This document shows positions 7,760 through 17,400 of a DNA stretch of 64,000 bases, in pieces. The DNA is from Pseudopedobacter saltans DSM 12145 (lineage in GTDB: Bacteria > Bacteroidota > Bacteroidia > Sphingobacteriales > Sphingobacteriaceae), in NCBI RefSeq assembly GCF_000190735.1, contig NC_015177.1, forward strand, positions 2,604,001 through 2,668,000, written 5' to 3'. How positions within the stretch are numbered: position 1 is the first letter of the stretch; each line of letters starts with the position of its first letter. The notes beneath the pieces are model-generated. The model was given only the letters and a program-made list of their open reading frames with translations, was not told the origin of the DNA and did not search any database. The translations under genes were made by a program, and so were the position numbers.

Positions 7760-8833
7760 ATGACTTATAAACAACAACTATCTATTGTATGCGCCAGTAT
7801 TTCTCTAAGCGCATTGTTATTTTCCTGCAATGGTGTGGAAAGTAAAACTAAGGGTGCTGCCAACTCTTCCGACTCGGCACAAACGGTTAAAAACACGGAG
7901 GCTGAAGAAGCTAAAACTACAGAAAGTGTAAGTGCAAATACTTATGCTCCCATAGATTCTGCTAAATACTGGGATGCTGTAAAAAATTTGGCCAACGGAG
8001 ACACTACAGGTTTATGGCCTGTAATTAAACAGCCTATACCTGCACCGGGTGCAATTTTGCCTTTCAAACGTGTTGTTGTTTATTACGGCAATTTATATTC
8101 TAAAAAAATGGGCGCTTTGGGAGAATATCCTCCTAAAGAGATGTGGAGCAGATTAAATAAAGAGGTGAAAGCATGGGAAAAGGCAGATCCTTCAACTCCT
8201 GTTCAACCAGGTATCCACTATATCGCCGTAGTAGCACAGGGTGATGGCGGAAAAGACGGTAAATACCGTTTCAGAATGCCTGATAAACAAATTGATTCTG
8301 CGCTAACAATTGCCAAAATGCACAACGGTATTGTGTTCCTGGATATACAGGTTTCTTTAAGTACCATACAACAGGAATTGCCTTTGCTGGAAAAATACCT
8401 AAAGTTACCTCATGTTCATTTAGGTATAGATCCTGAGTTCTCTATGAAAACCGGACATAAACCGGGGACTAAAATAGGAACATACGATGCAGAAGATATT
8501 AACTACTGTACAAGATTCTTACAGAAATTAGTAAAGGATAATAATCTCCCTGCTAAAATATTTGTTGTCCATCGTTTTACTAAAGGTATGGTTACTAATT
8601 ATAAAAACATTAAACTGGTACCTGAAGTACAAATGGTTATGCATATGGATGGATGGGGCGAGCCTGAATTAAAAAAAGGAACTTATCGTCATTGGATAAG
8701 GGAACAGCCTGTACAATTTACCGGATTTAAGCTTTTCTATAAGAATGACTTGAAAAAGGCACCTAACAGACTGATGACTCCGGACGAGCTGATGAAGCTT
8801 TCTCCTAAGCCAATTTACATACAGTACCAGTAA
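7760..8833 (+). CDS. Lipoprotein of unknown function
   Basis: I do not recognise a named domain. The start at 7760 gives a standard lipoprotein signal ending in LFSC with Cys23; an ATG nine bases earlier only adds three residues. A Ser/Thr/Lys-rich linker to about residue 60 is followed by a compact domain with conserved-looking blocks: VVVYYGNLYSKKMGALGE, HYIAVVAQGDGG, GIVFLDIQV, HVHLGIDPEFSM, KIFVVHRFT and MHMDGWG. The regularly spaced strand-plus-acid pattern (DIQ, DPEF, HR, MDG) suggests a TIM-barrel glycoside-hydrolase-like fold. That is inference from pattern only. The gene is monocistronic and ends in a strong terminator. Confidence 0.75.
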   Translation: MTYKQQLSIVCASISLSALLFSCNGVESKTKGAANSSDSAQTVKNTEAEEAKTTESVSANTYAPIDSAKYWDAVKNLANGDTTGLWPVIKQPIPAPGAILPFKRVVVYYGNLYSKKMGALGEYPPKEMWSRLNKEVKAWEKADPSTPVQPGIHYIAVVAQGDGGKDGKYRFRMPDKQIDSALTIAKMHNGIVFLDIQVSLSTIQQELPLLEKYLKLPHVHLGIDPEFSMKTGHKPGTKIGTYDAEDINYCTRFLQKLVKDNNLPAKIFVVHRFTKGMVTNYKNIKLVPEVQMVMHMDGWGEPELKKGTYRHWIREQPVQFTGFKLFYKNDLKKAPNRLMTPDELMKLSPKPIYIQYQ

Positions 8834-8858
8834 ACGATAAAATCATTTAATAATGCAG

Positions 8859-8890
8859 GGCTATCCAGATTGGATAGCCTTTTGTTTTTG
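8859..8890 (+). terminator. Rho-independent terminator after the 7760-8833 lipoprotein
   Basis: Perfect 8-bp stem GGCTATCC/GGATAGCC with a 5-base loop, followed by TTTTGTTTTTG. Confidence 0.9.
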
Positions 8891-8947
8891 TGTGGTGTTA
8901 TCATAAAAAATCGTTATATTTTGCATTAATAGCAAGTATTAAAATCT

Positions 8948-9325
8948 ATGGAAAAACAACCCCAAAAAAAGACCAACGATCATTTGGCTAATGAGCGTAC
9001 TTTTCTTGCCTGGATAAGGACAAGCATTGGTATCATGGGCCTCGGCTTCGTTGTTGTCAAATTTTCAATGTTCATCAAGCAGCTAACGTTAATGCTAGGT
9101 GGTACTCCGCATTCAGCTCAACACGGTTTTTCATCTTTAATAGGAATTATATTGGTTGCTTTGGGTTCTTTAACAGCCCTGACTGCCTTTTTGAACTATA
9201 AAAAGATTCAGAAACAAATAGAACATGAGCAATTCTTCAGTAATAATCCTCTGATTACAGTTATAACATGTGGGCTTATCCTGATTAGTGCTTTATTAAT
9301 CTGGTATTTAATAGAAAGTACTTAA
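8948..9325 (+). CDS. YidH/DUF202 family membrane protein
   Basis: 125 residues with the DUF202 signature near the N-terminus (LANERTFLAWIRTSIGIMGLG, residues 13-33). Three membrane helices follow, at about 25-42, 60-80 and 98-120. The molecular role of DUF202 is unknown; it is fused to or neighbours transporters and polyphosphate-related VTC domains in other organisms. A TTATATTTTGC element lies about 30 bases before the ATG and probably serves as the -7 box. It converges with tamL, and the 50-base gap shows no strong terminator. Confidence 0.85.
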   Translation: MEKQPQKKTNDHLANERTFLAWIRTSIGIMGLGFVVVKFSMFIKQLTLMLGGTPHSAQHGFSSLIGIILVALGSLTALTAFLNYKKIQKQIEHEQFFSNNPLITVITCGLILISALLIWYLIEST

Positions 9326-9376
9326 CAAATGAATTTCATTAACTCCTAATAATCTTTTTATCTATAATAAAAAGCC

Positions 9377-11656
9377 TTAGAACGGATAACCGATAGCCAG
9401 ATTAAAAACCAAATTATCTCTTCGCCATACCTTAGATCCAAAATCAATTCTATCTATTACCCAACGTTCGCCTTTCGGTAAATAAGGTAATCTAACAGGC
9501 ATTGCCAAGTCTCCCCTTAGAATCAAAAACGATAAGTCAAGACGAATACCAGCGCCCACTCCTACCGCTATTTCACTTAAGAATTCCTTACTAAATTTTG
9601 CTCCAGGCATGTCTTTATTATTATTTTTCAACCAAATATTACCTGCATCTACAAACAAAGCTCCCTCCACAATAGAAAACAGTTTAGACCTGATTTCTGA
9701 ATTCAGCTCTAGTTTGATATCTCCTGAATAATCTGGCACAAAAGAGTTAGCATTGTCAGGTGCTCTAAAGCTACCCGGACCTATAGACCTTGCTCTAAAA
9801 GCCCTAATACTGTTGGTTCCCCCTGAGAAAAATTGCTTTATGTAAGGTAATTCTCTGGAATTTCCATAAGGTAATCCATAACCGATATACAGTCTATTCG
9901 CCCACCTGTTTTTAGCATTCAATCTTCTATAGTAACGCAAATCCTGTTCTATTTTCACATATTCGCTATAAGGAACACCCAAAATCGTTGCACTGTCTTT
10001 TCTTGAAAACAATCCGACAATAGTTGCCGATAAATCCAGTCCGCCCTTATAATAGAAAGTATTGGTTTTGTTTACCAAACTGGTGTTTGTAAATGTAAAT
10101 GAATAACTGGGACCAAAAATCAATTGCTTTTCTATAACTCTTTTTAAAGAAGGTATGTTATCCGCTCTTTCAAGATATTCCTGGGTAACATTTGAAGAGT
10201 TAACATAAGTGATTTCAGTAACTTTTAATTCGTGTTCTTTATATATATTCTCTTTCCACAAATAACCAAATGATCCCTTAAAAGTCTCCAATGTATACAA
10301 TTTTATCCTTCTTTGACTTTCGTAACCTAATGTAACTTGTGTTTTGGGAATAAATGCGCTTGAGGAATTTAATTTGAAGGGCGCAATAAACCTTGGAAAA
10401 ACCAATTTACCATCTACTCCATAGCGGTAAACATTGTATCCTTTATCTTTACCAGCCACCTGTACCTCAAATCCTCCAAATGCACTTATGGTAAGTTGCT
10501 CCGCACCTTTTAACAGATTACGGTTTAACCAGTTTACACTTAATTCGGTACCGCGGTAGTTTGCTGAGTTCGTTTTTCCCAACAACTCCAGCCTGATAGA
10601 CTTTTTCTTGTTGGGAGTTAGATAATAATAAACATCCAGCTTATTTGATATGGAATCTGTTTCCTGAAATTGGTTCTTTACAAACTTAAATGTTCCCAGA
10701 CTAACCAGACGATTTAAGGAAAGATTATGGTCTGTACGGTTATATTTATCACCGGGTTCGAAAAACATAGTACGTTCAAAAACCTGAGGCTTTATAGTTG
10801 TTGTACGTTCCACTACTTTAAACCCTTTATACTCCTTTACATTATTTCTACCTCTGGATAGCGACATTCTATTTGCACTATAACTTGGATAGATATAAAT
10901 ATCATTGATAAAATAAACCTCTTTAGCTTTTTTAGGTGTTTGCGTCTTTACTTCTAAAAGAATATCTACCTGATGTATACTTACAGTACTATCTACCTTG
11001 GCGATAATATAGTCTGGAGAAAAGTAGTAAAATCCATTTTCTTTAAGTCTGGCATCTAACCGCTCTCTTTCGGCCTTGATAATATCCAAACTATAGGGAT
11101 CTCCTACAGTTAATAAGCTTTTGCTTGTATTTTCTCTGATTACCTTTGCTATCTGTGAACTATCTTGCGGAAATACTACCTTCCTGATTTTGTATTGAGG
11201 CCCTGGTCTGGAAAGATATTTTGCTGTAACCCTTCTTCCTTTACTCACTGTATCGCCTTCGGTTACTGCTCTAAAAAAGCCCAGGTTTTCTACCCTATTC
11301 TGCAACAGGTCGATATTATATTGTACATCTACTTTACTGGCCAGCACCGGAGGTTCACCCAGTTTGGTCCTGAGCCAATGCCTGAATCCTTTTTCCTTTT
11401 TCGGTTCTCCTGCCAGATTATATATAAAAAGCTTTGGCCTCAGACCTAAAATAGAGGTATTTGGCTTTGGCCTTACCAAAGACTGCAAGTTTTCTTCGAG
11501 TGCTTTTCTTTCTTTACGGTGCAAACTATCATCTTCTACTTTTACTTTGGCACCTATATAAAGTTTTTCGCCTTGGGGCAGATATTTAGTATTACTGCAG
11601 GAGGAAACTAAAAAGCCTGACAAGGCCAGTATATAAATTACTTTAAACTTAATCAT
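9377..11656 (-). CDS. tamL: Translocation and assembly module lipoprotein TamL (BamA/Omp85 superfamily)
   Basis: 759 residues. The lipoprotein signal ends in VSSCSNTKYLPQGE, followed by the conserved TKYLPQGEKLY opening of the Bacteroidota TamL group. POTRA-like repeats occupy roughly residues 30-370. A C-terminal 16-strand Omp85 barrel follows and contains the FSGGTNSIRAFRARSIGPGS substrate-loop motif (the VRGF/Y equivalent). The last residue is Phe (IGYPF), as expected for a BAM substrate. TamL is the lipidated Bacteroidota version of TamA and works with TamB in outer-membrane biogenesis. It overlaps the end of tamB by four bases and is translated after it. Confidence 0.93.
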   Translation of the reverse strand: MIKFKVIYILALSGFLVSSCSNTKYLPQGEKLYIGAKVKVEDDSLHRKERKALEENLQSLVRPKPNTSILGLRPKLFIYNLAGEPKKEKGFRHWLRTKLGEPPVLASKVDVQYNIDLLQNRVENLGFFRAVTEGDTVSKGRRVTAKYLSRPGPQYKIRKVVFPQDSSQIAKVIRENTSKSLLTVGDPYSLDIIKAERERLDARLKENGFYYFSPDYIIAKVDSTVSIHQVDILLEVKTQTPKKAKEVYFINDIYIYPSYSANRMSLSRGRNNVKEYKGFKVVERTTTIKPQVFERTMFFEPGDKYNRTDHNLSLNRLVSLGTFKFVKNQFQETDSISNKLDVYYYLTPNKKKSIRLELLGKTNSANYRGTELSVNWLNRNLLKGAEQLTISAFGGFEVQVAGKDKGYNVYRYGVDGKLVFPRFIAPFKLNSSSAFIPKTQVTLGYESQRRIKLYTLETFKGSFGYLWKENIYKEHELKVTEITYVNSSNVTQEYLERADNIPSLKRVIEKQLIFGPSYSFTFTNTSLVNKTNTFYYKGGLDLSATIVGLFSRKDSATILGVPYSEYVKIEQDLRYYRRLNAKNRWANRLYIGYGLPYGNSRELPYIKQFFSGGTNSIRAFRARSIGPGSFRAPDNANSFVPDYSGDIKLELNSEIRSKLFSIVEGALFVDAGNIWLKNNNKDMPGAKFSKEFLSEIAVGVGAGIRLDLSFLILRGDLAMPVRLPYLPKGERWVIDRIDFGSKVWRRDNLVFNLAIGYPF

Positions 11657-14600
11657 TGCTCTTCCCTCCTTCTTTCTTGTCTATTTCTTGCGCGTATCTG
11701 TCTACGTTCTCGGCGGTCTTCAAAAATTTCTCTAAACTTATTATAATCCATCGTGAGAATAAAACCAAGACCAGTTTCTATAACCTGTCCTTGTAAAGCA
11801 ACTTCATATTGATTTTTCCTATATGCTCTAAGCATATAACGGCCATCTGCCGACAGCTTATAATCAACAGCAATATCACCCGCTATATTATTTGTTTCTC
11901 TGTTTGGCTGATTAGTACCTTCCAGACCAAAATTGCTGCCAACGGTAACCTTTAACCGGTCGTCCAGAAAACGCTTGGTGATTCCCACATTAAGATCTGT
12001 TCTGTTTTCTAAACTTCCTGTACTATAGTCTTCACTTGATTCTAAATCAAAATTCAGTTCAACTCCTTCTATAAGATTACCTGCCAGATTGTTCAATTGT
12101 TCGGAAAGGATTTTACTAACGCTTTGTCTCACCATCGATTCTACGCCTCCGCCTCCGGCGTCATTTGCAAACGGGTTCTCTCCAACAAACCTGTTTAATA
12201 ACAGCAGGGCAAAAACCTGCTTATTTAGTTCGGAAGGTTGCTGTCTTAGCTGATCTAATTTGTTTTGTGAATTATTGATAATCTCTGTTGAAACGTTATA
12301 GTTTCCATCCGGAAGTTTGATATCAAAAGTTATATCAGGTTTCAATAACTCACCGTCCATATTCAACAATACCTGAAACGGAACTTTTTGCTTATAGGTA
12401 TTTTTCACAGCTTCCGACTCTTCTACCAATTGATCTTCCAACAGATTTATTGGTGCAGTGTTGGCAACATAAACAGCTGTAATATCTACTATTGCTGACA
12501 TAGGTTCCCCGGTCCATATGATAGAACTTCCTTTCTGAATGTCAAACTTTCTATTGATAAAATTGAAACTCATTTCGTAACTTCCTTCATTCAACTCATA
12601 TCTTCCTGTCAAATTTATTTTCCCGGATGGATCTATCCCACCACTCAGTTGGGCGTCTCCCTGTACCTTTACGAAATCGCCATTACCTTTATCTATAATC
12701 ATGGTTAATATGGCTTCCTTATCGATCTCGATATTTACTGATACATCCATACCCGTAAGCTGCGTATTTTGCAAAGTATCAGGAACAACAAAGACCTTAT
12801 CCAGATCCATATTGTCCTGGTCTATAAATTCTACTATACCCTCCCGTTCTGCAATATTTGGATCTGATGTTGGCAATACTACCGTAAACTGAGTTCCTTT
12901 GTTAACTTTCAGAGTCCCATCCACTACCGGACTTCCCATATTGCCCGTGATTTTTAAACGAGTGTCAATAAATAAATCTCCATAAAACAGATCGTTATCT
13001 TTTGCAGTAGAACTGACAACTTTGAAATTGCTGGTATTAATCGTGAGGTCAAACTTAAAATCAGTATAAGTTTTGGTTAACACCTTACCGTTAACAGTAA
13101 TAGCATTATTGGTCGAGTCTGTTAACTTAAACCTGTTAAATACAACCCCTTCATCTGTAAAATCGATTTTATCATTAAGTGATTTGAAATGAGTATTGGT
13201 TTTTGTAAGCGTAAATGCTCCGTCATTAAATTTAAGTTCTCCTAAAACCTTTGGTGCAGTTGTTGTTCCGGATATTTTAAAATCTCCCGATAAATAACCT
13301 CCGGAATTTTTCATATTTCCAAAAGAGAACCCCTGGATACTAGCTAAATTGAGTCTTTGGATTACCAGCGCCATATCCATAGTAGAATTAGCTGTCGAAT
13401 AAGTTCCGTTTAAGTTAGCCTGATTTCCATTTCCAGTTATAGCAACATCTGCTGTAAATGTATTAGCCTGTTTATTATCTACCTTAACTTCTATATTGCC
13501 CAATGTGTCTCCCCGGAAATTAAAATCAGAAATCCGAACGTCAGATGTAAAAACCATCTTGCTGCTTAAGTCGGTTAACAATACATTCCCATTTATCACA
13601 CCGCCTATTTTCAGCGAATCCTGATCTATAATTGCAGTTAAGGTCTCTATATTAAATTTTTTAAAATCTACCCTAAGTGGTGAATCTTCAGTATTTCCCT
13701 TAGATTCAATTGCTATTTCCTGCCCTTTATTACTTAAAATAAAATCGGTGGCAAAAACACCTTTTCCAAATTCTATTCTGTTATTCTCAGGCACTTCCCA
13801 TAAATCGTAGTTCAGCTTAAGATTTTTCGGATCTAATTTGATGATGGTATTATTATTCTTTGCTTCCACATTTCCAGCTATTAAATAGCGCTCTTTATTC
13901 TTCTTATCCTGAACAGACAATCTGTAATCAACAATATTGTTTTGTACTCCACCCGTTAAACTTGTCTTTGGTAAAATAATCGAGCCGCTCTTTATTTCAT
14001 CAACTAACACGCTATATTTTATAGTTTGATTTTGCGTGTTTACTTTAAGCACTCCATTTTCGATGACATTACTTCCGTAGATAACTCTCGGGATCTTTCC
14101 ATCTATCTTAATAGAATCACCTTCGCTATTGTAACGCCCGTTGATAGTAACCGGATCTAATTTTTTCAAGTCGGGTACGAATTGGAACAGGAAAGGATGC
14201 CCATTAAGCTGTGCCGAAAAATCGAAGTACTGTTTTCCAACTACCTTTTTTTGTTGGGTCGGATTGGTATCATAATATTTGGCTATGCTATTCGAAAGTG
14301 CATTAGCAAGTTCTGTTAACTTATATTTCCCATTAATTTTTGCTCTTAAAAATGGAGAGGCCAATAATACGGCATTGCTGGTATCATCGGCTTTAGCTCT
14401 CACATAAATGGAATCCAGAATAAACTTTTCTTTTTCCTGGGCAACCAGTATTTTGTTCAAAATAATTCTTCCATTAAGATGATCCGGATCTGCAGTTTCT
14501 ATATCGGCATTCATATTCATTCTTAGCCTTAGACTACCGGCATATAGATTCAATTTATTGAAGTCGGCACTATCTAAAACCATGTTCATCTTAACAGACT

Positions 14601-16671
14601 GATATTTGCCTTTGAAACTTCCCGATGCGTTTAAGTTAAAATCCAGATTAGGATCATCCATATTTGCTTTGGCCTCAAAAAGTCCGTTTTTTATATTACC
14701 ATCTAATTTTAAATCCTTATAGACATATCGGTTATAAACAGCACTATTTAGTATTGCACTCACTTTAGCATTCGCTGTTTTTGGATCTAAACCCACACCT
14801 TCCACATTGGCGACAAGCGAAACTTTACCTATCGAATCATTCTTTATGAATTTACCGACATCTAAACCTTGAGCAACAGCATACGCTTTATATCGTTCTT
14901 TATTTTTTACCCTTTGGTCGAAATTGGCCTTTAACTTCGCATTTCCATAACTGGTAACAACATTTAAGTCGGTAATGAAGTTATTGATAGCTCCTTTAAA
15001 CGTTCCTTTCAGATTAATATAATTGGGTAAACTAATATTTTTCGGGATTGTGTTTGGAGGCACAAATCCATATAGGTCTTTAGCCGAGGATTGAAAGTTC
15101 TTGATACGCAAATCGAAATTGGCTTTATCTACATCTGGTAAACCTGTAATACGTCCACTTGCCGCAATTTTTGTAGTCCCTATCCCACTTATTTCTAAAC
15201 TTGGAATCCTAAGATCTTTTACCTTACCTGTAACCCTACTGTTGATTTTTAAAATCACATTGGGATTTGATTTGAACGGATTGGTATTGGCTAAATCTGG
15301 CACCAACAACAATACATCTTTGAAACCCAATTGGCTACCTTTCAAAGAAGCTTCTATGCCCAGTTCTCCAATATTTTTAGATATCGAAGTGATGGAAGGA
15401 TAAGTTATTTTAACATCGTCCTTTAATAGAGTTTTTGGGGTTTTCAGATACAGCCCCTTTAAATACGCCATCTTTGGCCCATAAAAAAAGTCTGCCTTTA
15501 AATCTTCAATTTTTAGACCGCTTTTATCTTCCGCATTGAAAGAGAGTATATTTCCTGAGATGGTATCGGTGCTGTAATAAAAGTCTTTGGCCTTAAGATT
15601 CATCCCACTTAAGGACATGTGCATATAATCTATGCCTTTGGTTACGGGCTTCGAGTTCAGGTCATCAAACCTGAAATTGATATTGGAAAAATCGGCATTA
15701 CTTAAAATTGCCCTCCAATTGGTATTGCCTATAGTATCTTTTGGTACTTCTACAGTTTTATTTTTAAGGATTTTACCCAATACTAAATTTCCATTCAGAT
15801 CCTTAACTAGGATATCACGGATATCGATAACCTGCCCATCTAAATCTATTTTATTGAAAGAGATGAGCAGCTTTCCCAAATCTAAACTGGTATTTAATTT
15901 TGTTCCTTCATTATCAAAGCCTATCCTAATTTTAGAAAAATCAAGCTCTCCCAAATTTAGTTTTAGAATAGGACTATTAGCTGCTTCGTTTACAGCCTTC
16001 GATGATTTTTGAACAATTTCTCCTACAATACCTTGCTTGAGATTCAGATTCAGATCGCTCATAGTTATTTTTGGAACATCAAAATCCAAATGGTCTAAAT
16101 CGAATTTCTTAATTCTGGTATCAAAATGGCCTACATAAAAATTCAGGGCATTTTTACTTATCGCATCATCGAATTTTATCTTTACCCTATCCAGCTTAAT
16201 TTTGTCGATCGAAAACTTCATGGTAGAAGTAGTATCTTCTGGTTTAGGTTCCTTTTTCTGTTCGGAAGCAAAGGCTTTTATAATATAATCGAAATTAAAT
16301 ACAGAATCCTGGTTTCTCACTACGTTGGCAGTTATGCCCTTTAAATCGATTTCGTTAATCTCAACCTGGTTTTTCAGCAATTTAAATAAACTAATGTCTA
16401 CACCTATTCTTTCGCCAGCTAATAGTGTGTCCTGTTCCTGACTTTCGAAATAAACACCGCTTAAAACCAACTTTTTGGGAAGTCCCAATTGCAATCGGTC
16501 TATTCTTACCGGAGTTTTTATTTTAGATTCTAAGTAACTTACTACCTTATTTTTTGCAAAGTTTTGGACAGCCGGAAGCTGCAACAATATAATAATTGCC
16601 AATATAAGTCCAACGATACCCCCAACGATCCAAGCTATTATCTTTAAGCTTATTTTCAGATATTTATTCAA
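11653..16671 (-). CDS. tamB: Translocation/assembly module TamB-like protein (AsmA superfamily)
   Basis: 1672 residues. One N-terminal membrane helix (about 7-31, IAWIVGGIVGLILAIIILLQL) anchors it in the inner membrane. The remainder is a very long run of amphipathic beta-strands, as in the AsmA/TamB bridge-like lipid-transfer proteins. The conserved TamB C-terminal domain is in the last 350 or so residues (ITGNMGSPVVDGTLKVNKG, then LNLLEDQLVE, GVELNFDLES and GITKRFLDDRLKVTVGS). It spans the periplasm and partners TamL, which is encoded downstream with a four-base overlap. The tail is rich in Arg and Glu. Length is usual for Bacteroidota members, and no frameshift is seen. Confidence 0.93.
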   Translation of the reverse strand: MNKYLKISLKIIAWIVGGIVGLILAIIILLQLPAVQNFAKNKVVSYLESKIKTPVRIDRLQLGLPKKLVLSGVYFESQEQDTLLAGERIGVDISLFKLLKNQVEINEIDLKGITANVVRNQDSVFNFDYIIKAFASEQKKEPKPEDTTSTMKFSIDKIKLDRVKIKFDDAISKNALNFYVGHFDTRIKKFDLDHLDFDVPKITMSDLNLNLKQGIVGEIVQKSSKAVNEAANSPILKLNLGELDFSKIRIGFDNEGTKLNTSLDLGKLLISFNKIDLDGQVIDIRDILVKDLNGNLVLGKILKNKTVEVPKDTIGNTNWRAILSNADFSNINFRFDDLNSKPVTKGIDYMHMSLSGMNLKAKDFYYSTDTISGNILSFNAEDKSGLKIEDLKADFFYGPKMAYLKGLYLKTPKTLLKDDVKITYPSITSISKNIGELGIEASLKGSQLGFKDVLLLVPDLANTNPFKSNPNVILKINSRVTGKVKDLRIPSLEISGIGTTKIAASGRITGLPDVDKANFDLRIKNFQSSAKDLYGFVPPNTIPKNISLPNYINLKGTFKGAINNFITDLNVVTSYGNAKLKANFDQRVKNKERYKAYAVAQGLDVGKFIKNDSIGKVSLVANVEGVGLDPKTANAKVSAILNSAVYNRYVYKDLKLDGNIKNGLFEAKANMDDPNLDFNLNASGSFKGKYQSVKMNMVLDSADFNKLNLYAGSLRLRMNMNADIETADPDHLNGRIILNKILVAQEKEKFILDSIYVRAKADDTSNAVLLASPFLRAKINGKYKLTELANALSNSIAKYYDTNPTQQKKVVGKQYFDFSAQLNGHPFLFQFVPDLKKLDPVTINGRYNSEGDSIKIDGKIPRVIYGSNVIENGVLKVNTQNQTIKYSVLVDEIKSGSIILPKTSLTGGVQNNIVDYRLSVQDKKNKERYLIAGNVEAKNNNTIIKLDPKNLKLNYDLWEVPENNRIEFGKGVFATDFILSNKGQEIAIESKGNTEDSPLRVDFKKFNIETLTAIIDQDSLKIGGVINGNVLLTDLSSKMVFTSDVRISDFNFRGDTLGNIEVKVDNKQANTFTADVAITGNGNQANLNGTYSTANSTMDMALVIQRLNLASIQGFSFGNMKNSGGYLSGDFKISGTTTAPKVLGELKFNDGAFTLTKTNTHFKSLNDKIDFTDEGVVFNRFKLTDSTNNAITVNGKVLTKTYTDFKFDLTINTSNFKVVSSTAKDNDLFYGDLFIDTRLKITGNMGSPVVDGTLKVNKGTQFTVVLPTSDPNIAEREGIVEFIDQDNMDLDKVFVVPDTLQNTQLTGMDVSVNIEIDKEAILTMIIDKGNGDFVKVQGDAQLSGGIDPSGKINLTGRYELNEGSYEMSFNFINRKFDIQKGSSIIWTGEPMSAIVDITAVYVANTAPINLLEDQLVEESEAVKNTYKQKVPFQVLLNMDGELLKPDITFDIKLPDGNYNVSTEIINNSQNKLDQLRQQPSELNKQVFALLLLNRFVGENPFANDAGGGGVESMVRQSVSKILSEQLNNLAGNLIEGVELNFDLESSEDYSTGSLENRTDLNVGITKRFLDDRLKVTVGSNFGLEGTNQPNRETNNIAGDIAVDYKLSADGRYMLRAYRKNQYEVALQGQVIETGLGFILTMDYNKFREIFEDRRERRQIRARNRQERRREEQ

Positions 16672-16844
16672 GTGTATAAGTTTCTATTTATAAGTATTCT
16701 GTCCTTTATATAATACAATCGTATTATGGTTTAGTTTATATATTTAATATCAATAAATATCGGTTGTATTGCGAACAAACTTTATTCCAGTTTGTCATTT
16801 TAACATCTTATAATAAGTATCTATACCCAAATCAACACAAACTA

Positions 16845-16876
16845 TTTGTGGCAAATCATTTGCAACCGTATATTTG
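16845..16876 (+). promoter_or_regulatory. Promoter of trxA
   Basis: TTTG at 16845-16848, 20 bases, then TATATTTG at 16869-16876. This is a full match to the Bacteroidota sigma-70 consensus, 35 bases before the ATG. Confidence 0.75.
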
Positions 16877-16911
16877 AATAAAAAATCGAAACTTTTAAAT
16901 AAGAATATATT

Positions 16912-17232
16912 ATGGCTTTAGAAATTACCGATGCTAATTTCGAGGAATTAGTATTAAAATCAGATAAACCAGTGTTGGTAGATTTTTGGGCAGAATGGTG
17001 CGGACCTTGTCGCATGGTTGGTCCTGTTGTTGAAGAATTAGCAAAAGAATACGAAGGAAAAGCTGTTGTAGGAAAAGTAAATGTTGACCACAACTCTGAA
17101 ATTTCAGCTAAGTTTGGTATCAGAAACATCCCTACTTTACTGGTTTTCAAAAATGGAGAAATTGTTGACAAACAAGTTGGCGCTGTGCCTAAATCAATAT
17201 TAGCAGGCAAATTAGATAACCAATTAGGTTAA
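16912..17232 (+). CDS. trxA: Thioredoxin
   Basis: 106 residues. Active site WCGPC with the redox cysteines at 30 and 33, the buried Asp of VLVDFWAEW at 24, and the cis-proline in IPTLLVF. Length and motifs match cytosolic thioredoxin 1, which reduces ribonucleotide reductase, methionine sulfoxide reductases and other disulfides. It is a single-gene unit with its own consensus promoter and a strong bidirectional terminator. Confidence 0.97.
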   Translation: MALEITDANFEELVLKSDKPVLVDFWAEWCGPCRMVGPVVEELAKEYEGKAVVGKVNVDHNSEISAKFGIRNIPTLLVFKNGEIVDKQVGAVPKSILAGKLDNQLG

Positions 17233-17251
17233 TTATAATACTACTACAGAT

Positions 17252-17285
17252 AAAAAAAGCTACATAAATTTATGTAGCTTTTTTT
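17252..17285 (+). terminator. Terminator after trxA, symmetrical
   Basis: A perfect palindrome: seven As, GCTACATAAATTTATGTAGC, then seven Ts. It would work in both directions. Confidence 0.9.
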
Positions 17286-17400
17286 ATTATTTGGATATTC
17301 CTGCCTGCAAGTACTTATCTTTGCCTGCTATTAAAATCAGATACGACAAGTTGTAACATCTACAGATAAACCTAGGTCATATTACCTTTAAGATAATTTT

